A stretch of 57,380 nucleotides of DNA from UBA5951 sp009936885 (GTDB lineage Bacteria; Pseudomonadota; Alphaproteobacteria; Puniceispirillales; Puniceispirillaceae), in NCBI GenBank assembly GCA_937996625.1, contig CALKVA010000009.1, forward strand, positions 1-57,380, read 5' to 3'. The notes under the pieces are model-generated. The model did no database searches. It worked only from the letters and a program-made list of their open reading frames with translations, and was not told where the DNA came from. Shown here in pieces: positions 54,956 to 57,380 of this stretch (its first letter is position 1; every line of letters starts with the position of its first letter). Both the position numbers and the translations under genes were made by a program.

Positions 54956-56054
54956 GAAATCTATCCTCGCTAAATCCGGAAAGTTCTGGGGCATTTTTAT
55001 GCCCTGTCAGCCAAAGACTTAAATTAGCAGAATGCGTTGCTGCAAGAGTAATCCCACTATGGCAGGTAATTAGGAAAGCCCCTGGTAAAGTGCGCGATTG
55101 ATGATATATCGGAAGCCCATCAGGGGACATGACCCTCAAAGAGCCCCAAGCACGAACTAGCCTTAATTGTGCTAATTTAGGCATCACCTTAATTGCATTA
55201 CGGGCGATACGCGACATTTGAGCTTGGGTTTCTTTATCGTTAAACCCGGTCTGTTCTTGTGAATCACCTATCTGAATTGCTCCCTCATCTACCTGCCTTA
55301 TGGTAACTGATGGCCGATTGAGAACAGGAGATATTTTCTCAGTGACGAGTATTTGACCTCTTTGCGGCGAGACAAGCCCCAAAAACCCAAATAATGGACC
55401 TATTTTTTGGGCACCAAGGCCAGCACTTATTACTACTTTGTTTGCTGAAATTGTAAGCCCCTTTTTAGTCACTAGTCTAAACACCCCCTCTTTCTTGTCT
55501 GCAGTTTCAAGTTCCTCACCCAAATGATGTGACAAACCCTTCTTTTGACAATAAGAGGCTAAAGCTTTTAATAATTGCAAGGGATTGAGATGACCATCAT
55601 TAGGATAGAAACTTGCGCCTATGGTCTCCCCTCCAATCATTGGCTCAGCGGCGCGGATTTGTGATGAAGATAAAAATTCATAGGGGTAATCACCATTTAG
55701 TGCTTTTTTTAACTGCTTATATTCATCCATTCTTTGGCTAAGAGTGTGAGGATCTGTGAAATATTCATACCCCCCCGCCTGATTATAATTTATCTGGACG
55801 CCTGTTTCCTGCGATAACTCGCAGACAAAATCTGGATATAGACGAGCGGCATTCTGTGTCCATGCCGCATAAAAAGGTGCCTTGATACCCTTACCTTGCA
55901 CCCATACAAGGCCAAAATTTCCGCGGGACGCTCGAAAATCAGTATCAGACCCATCTATGCAAATAACAGAACATCCTTGTTTCAAAAGACCATGAGCTAC
56001 GGAAAGTCCTACAATACCGCCGCCAATTATTGCAAAATCGGCTTCTGTCCTCAT
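54948..56054 (-). CDS. Catalytic FAD subunit of the HcnABC-like dehydrogenase (DadA-type)
   Basis: The 368-residue protein begins FAIIGGGIVGLSVAHGLLKQGCS, a canonical FAD-binding motif, and ends with VISPDG-like RVMSPDGLPIYHQS and HSGITLAATHSANL, the DAO/GlyOx pattern. It oxidises the D-amino or imino acid and passes electrons to the [2Fe-2S] and larger flavin subunits. Neighbouring proline-racemase family gene suggests a hydroxyproline substrate. Confidence 0.9.
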   Translation of the reverse strand: MRTEADFAIIGGGIVGLSVAHGLLKQGCSVICIDGSDTDFRASRGNFGLVWVQGKGIKAPFYAAWTQNAARLYPDFVCELSQETGVQINYNQAGGYEYFTDPHTLSQRMDEYKQLKKALNGDYPYEFLSSSQIRAAEPMIGGETIGASFYPNDGHLNPLQLLKALASYCQKKGLSHHLGEELETADKKEGVFRLVTKKGLTISANKVVISAGLGAQKIGPLFGFLGLVSPQRGQILVTEKISPVLNRPSVTIRQVDEGAIQIGDSQEQTGFNDKETQAQMSRIARNAIKVMPKLAQLRLVRAWGSLRVMSPDGLPIYHQSRTLPGAFLITCHSGITLAATHSANLSLWLTGHKNAPELSGFSEDRFHA

Positions 56055-56094
56055 AACAAACCGTCCCCTTCACACTTCACTCGCTAAAAAAGTA

Positions 56095-56445
56095 TTACCT
56101 TGCACAATCAATACATAATGAAAATGTAGGGTCTAGCTCTAATCTGCCATTGCTAATATGGGCATCACAATTCAAACAAAATCCGTAATCACCAGCTTCC
56201 AACCTTTTCAAAGCTGCGTTGATTAGCTTAATCCTCTCAATCCGGCGAACCTGTTTTGCTTTTTCCATCGATTGTTGTTGCATTGCATCCATTCTGCTTA
56301 ACCGTCCAACTGCTTGCTGGTCTAGTTCAACAGGAGCCCTATCTTCTATCGTTTTCTGAGCGATATTTTCAACTTCCTGCAACTCGGATAAAAGCATTCT
56401 TTTGAAATTTTTTTTTTCACTAGCCTGTGATGTATCTTTATCCAT
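56095..56445 (-). CDS. DksA/TraR-family C4 zinc-finger protein
   Basis: The 116-residue protein has an N-terminal coiled-coil, with acidic residues near its tip, and the zinc finger YGFCLNCDAHIS..FSLCIDCAR (C-x2-C, then C-x2-C). Such proteins bind in the RNA polymerase secondary channel to change promoter choice, though short members of this class are poorly studied. It lies between the dehydrogenase and racemase-family genes in the same direction, which may be accidental. Confidence 0.9.
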   Translation of the reverse strand: MDKDTSQASEKKNFKRMLLSELQEVENIAQKTIEDRAPVELDQQAVGRLSRMDAMQQQSMEKAKQVRRIERIKLINAALKRLEAGDYGFCLNCDAHISNGRLELDPTFSLCIDCAR

Positions 56446-56486
56446 TTAGAAAAGTTACTTCCTTATGCCAACATTGACTTAATGTA

Positions 56487-57380
56487 TCATATCTTGCTGC
56501 CCCATGTATCCTTTAGCCGGTAACCCTCGGGCCAAGGATCATCGGGGTCTAGCAAATGCTGATGGGTTCCTGTAATCCAAGCACTTCCTGTTATTTCTGG
56601 AATTATACCATGCTTACCCGCCACAATTTGCTTTTCTAAAATTCGTCCCGTAAATTTAGAATCAATAATTGAGTATGCCTCAAATGTTTGTCCTACCTGC
56701 AATAGTCCTTTTGCATGCATCAACGCCATTCTAGCCGAAACAGCGGTGCCTGTTGGAGAGCGATCAATTTTCCCAGGCCTAACCGCAACAGCTGATTTTC
56801 CTTTAAGGCCCTTTGGAGTTGGTGATAAAGGGCCACAGAATGCGCAAAAAGATATATGGTTCCAGCTTTGTTCACCTGGATGAGAAAAACCAAGTTGGGC
56901 ATTTGCTGTTTTTGTAATCAACATTCCGAGTTCAGCCAGTTCGCCGGCTTCATCCTTGGTTAGCAAAAAACCAAGAGATTCTGCATCCACTACCACAAAA
57001 CTATCACCTCCATAGGCGGTATCAACCATTAAGGTACCAACACCATCAACTTCTAGAGGGACATTCAGTTTATCAGCAAAACTTGGTAGGTTCTGCACTG
57101 TAATAGATTCAGCCTTCCCATTTTTACACTTGGCCCTTACTTTCACAAGCCCCCCAGGAGCCTCCAATATCATTTCAGTAATGGGTTCTTGCATAGCAAT
57201 GATTCCAGAATCCAAAAGAACTGTTGATACACAAATTGAATTTGAGCCGGACATTGGCGGAGTATCCTCTGGCTCCATAATAATGAAAGCGGCATCAGCA
57301 TCAGGGTGTTTTGGAGGTACCAGTAGATTAACATGCCTAAAGACACCTCCTCTAGGCTCATTCAACACAAAATTGCGCAA
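56487..57380 (-). CDS. Proline racemase-family protein with Ser/Thr in place of the catalytic cysteines (5' end cut by the window)
   Basis: The visible 297 residues cover most of a PrpF/proline racemase-fold protein; the true start is beyond the right edge, since the first visible codon is an internal leucine. In proline racemase the two acid-base cysteines lie in MCGH and DRSPCGT; here these read MSGSNSIC (Ser at visible residue 44) and DRSPTGTAVSA (Thr at 210). Cys/Thr members are trans-3-hydroxy-L-proline dehydratases, Cys/Cys members racemases or 4-hydroxyproline epimerases. A Ser/Thr pair argues against both as usual and leaves the reaction open. The neighbouring HcnABC-like dehydrogenase supports a hydroxyproline role. 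Confidence 0.85.
   Translation of the reverse strand: MRNFVLNEPRGGVFRHVNLLVPPKHPDADAAFIIMEPEDTPPMSGSNSICVSTVLLDSGIIAMQEPITEMILEAPGGLVKVRAKCKNGKAESITVQNLPSFADKLNVPLEVDGVGTLMVDTAYGGDSFVVVDAESLGFLLTKDEAGELAELGMLITKTANAQLGFSHPGEQSWNHISFCAFCGPLSPTPKGLKGKSAVAVRPGKIDRSPTGTAVSARMALMHAKGLLQVGQTFEAYSIIDSKFTGRILEKQIVAGKHGIIPEITGSAWITGTHQHLLDPDDPWPEGYRLKDTWGSKI

Overview
The window looks like a chromosomal segment of an AT-rich, tightly packed marine alphaproteobacterium. Gene content is close to the SAR116/Puniceispirillum and roseobacter style: tripartite tricarboxylate and TRAP-TAXI transporters, a polyol ABC system, photolyases, urease, ureide genes, sulfatase and taurine/betaine-type functions. This placement is an inference from gene content; no rRNA or other marker gene is present. 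I saw no tRNA, CRISPR array, phage or transposase.

Layout. 1-1.7 kb: a lipoprotein followed by the start of a large repetitive surface protein that runs off the left edge on the minus strand. 1.8-6 kb: a DMT permease, then an XRE/ImmA-type regulator divergent from isocitrate lyase (aceA) and a small unknown gene. 6-16.5 kb: a minus-strand block for carboxylate uptake and use (tctC-tctB-tctA, AtuA-like protein, DUF4387, small DUF2805-type protein, SDR, a broken TIM-barrel isomerase gene, MFS permease). It is divergent from a TctD/TctE two-component system whose third gene encodes a periplasmic binding protein. 16.5-22 kb: sulfatase, class-III aminotransferase, orphan betaine-type binding protein and a MhpD-like hydratase. 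22-24 kb: a cyclase-TPR protein. 24-26.8 kb: pseudouridine kinase and glycosidase, and a PhyH dioxygenase. 26.9-29.8 kb: a full-length photolyase divergent from a photolyase split into two genes in swapped order. 30-37.5 kb: a LacI regulator and a sorbitol/mannitol uptake and oxidation operon with matching operator palindromes. 37.6-47 kb: a gamma-butyrobetaine-dioxygenase-like gene, the complete urease operon ureDABCEFG, and divergent to it a ureide operon (allantoinase fused to OHCU decarboxylase, ureidoglycine aminohydrolase, ureidoglycolate lyase). 47-57.4 kb: a Gate-domain membrane protein, an aminotransferase, a TRAP-TAXI transporter, a three-subunit HcnABC-like amino-acid dehydrogenase, a DksA-like protein, and a proline-racemase-family protein cut by the right edge.

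How the genes connect. The ureide and urease operons together would turn allantoin into glyoxylate, CO2 and ammonia, although no allantoate hydrolase is visible. Isocitrate lyase also produces glyoxylate. Pseudouridine, polyols, tricarboxylates and hydroxyproline-like amino acids are each served by a compact transport-plus-catabolism cassette, a scavenger lifestyle. The most unusual items are the split, order-swapped photolyase, the PuuE-UraD fusion, the Ser/Thr version of a proline racemase active site, the binding protein fused by overlap to TctDE, the 9-bp minisatellite inside psuK, and several unassigned palindromic operators.
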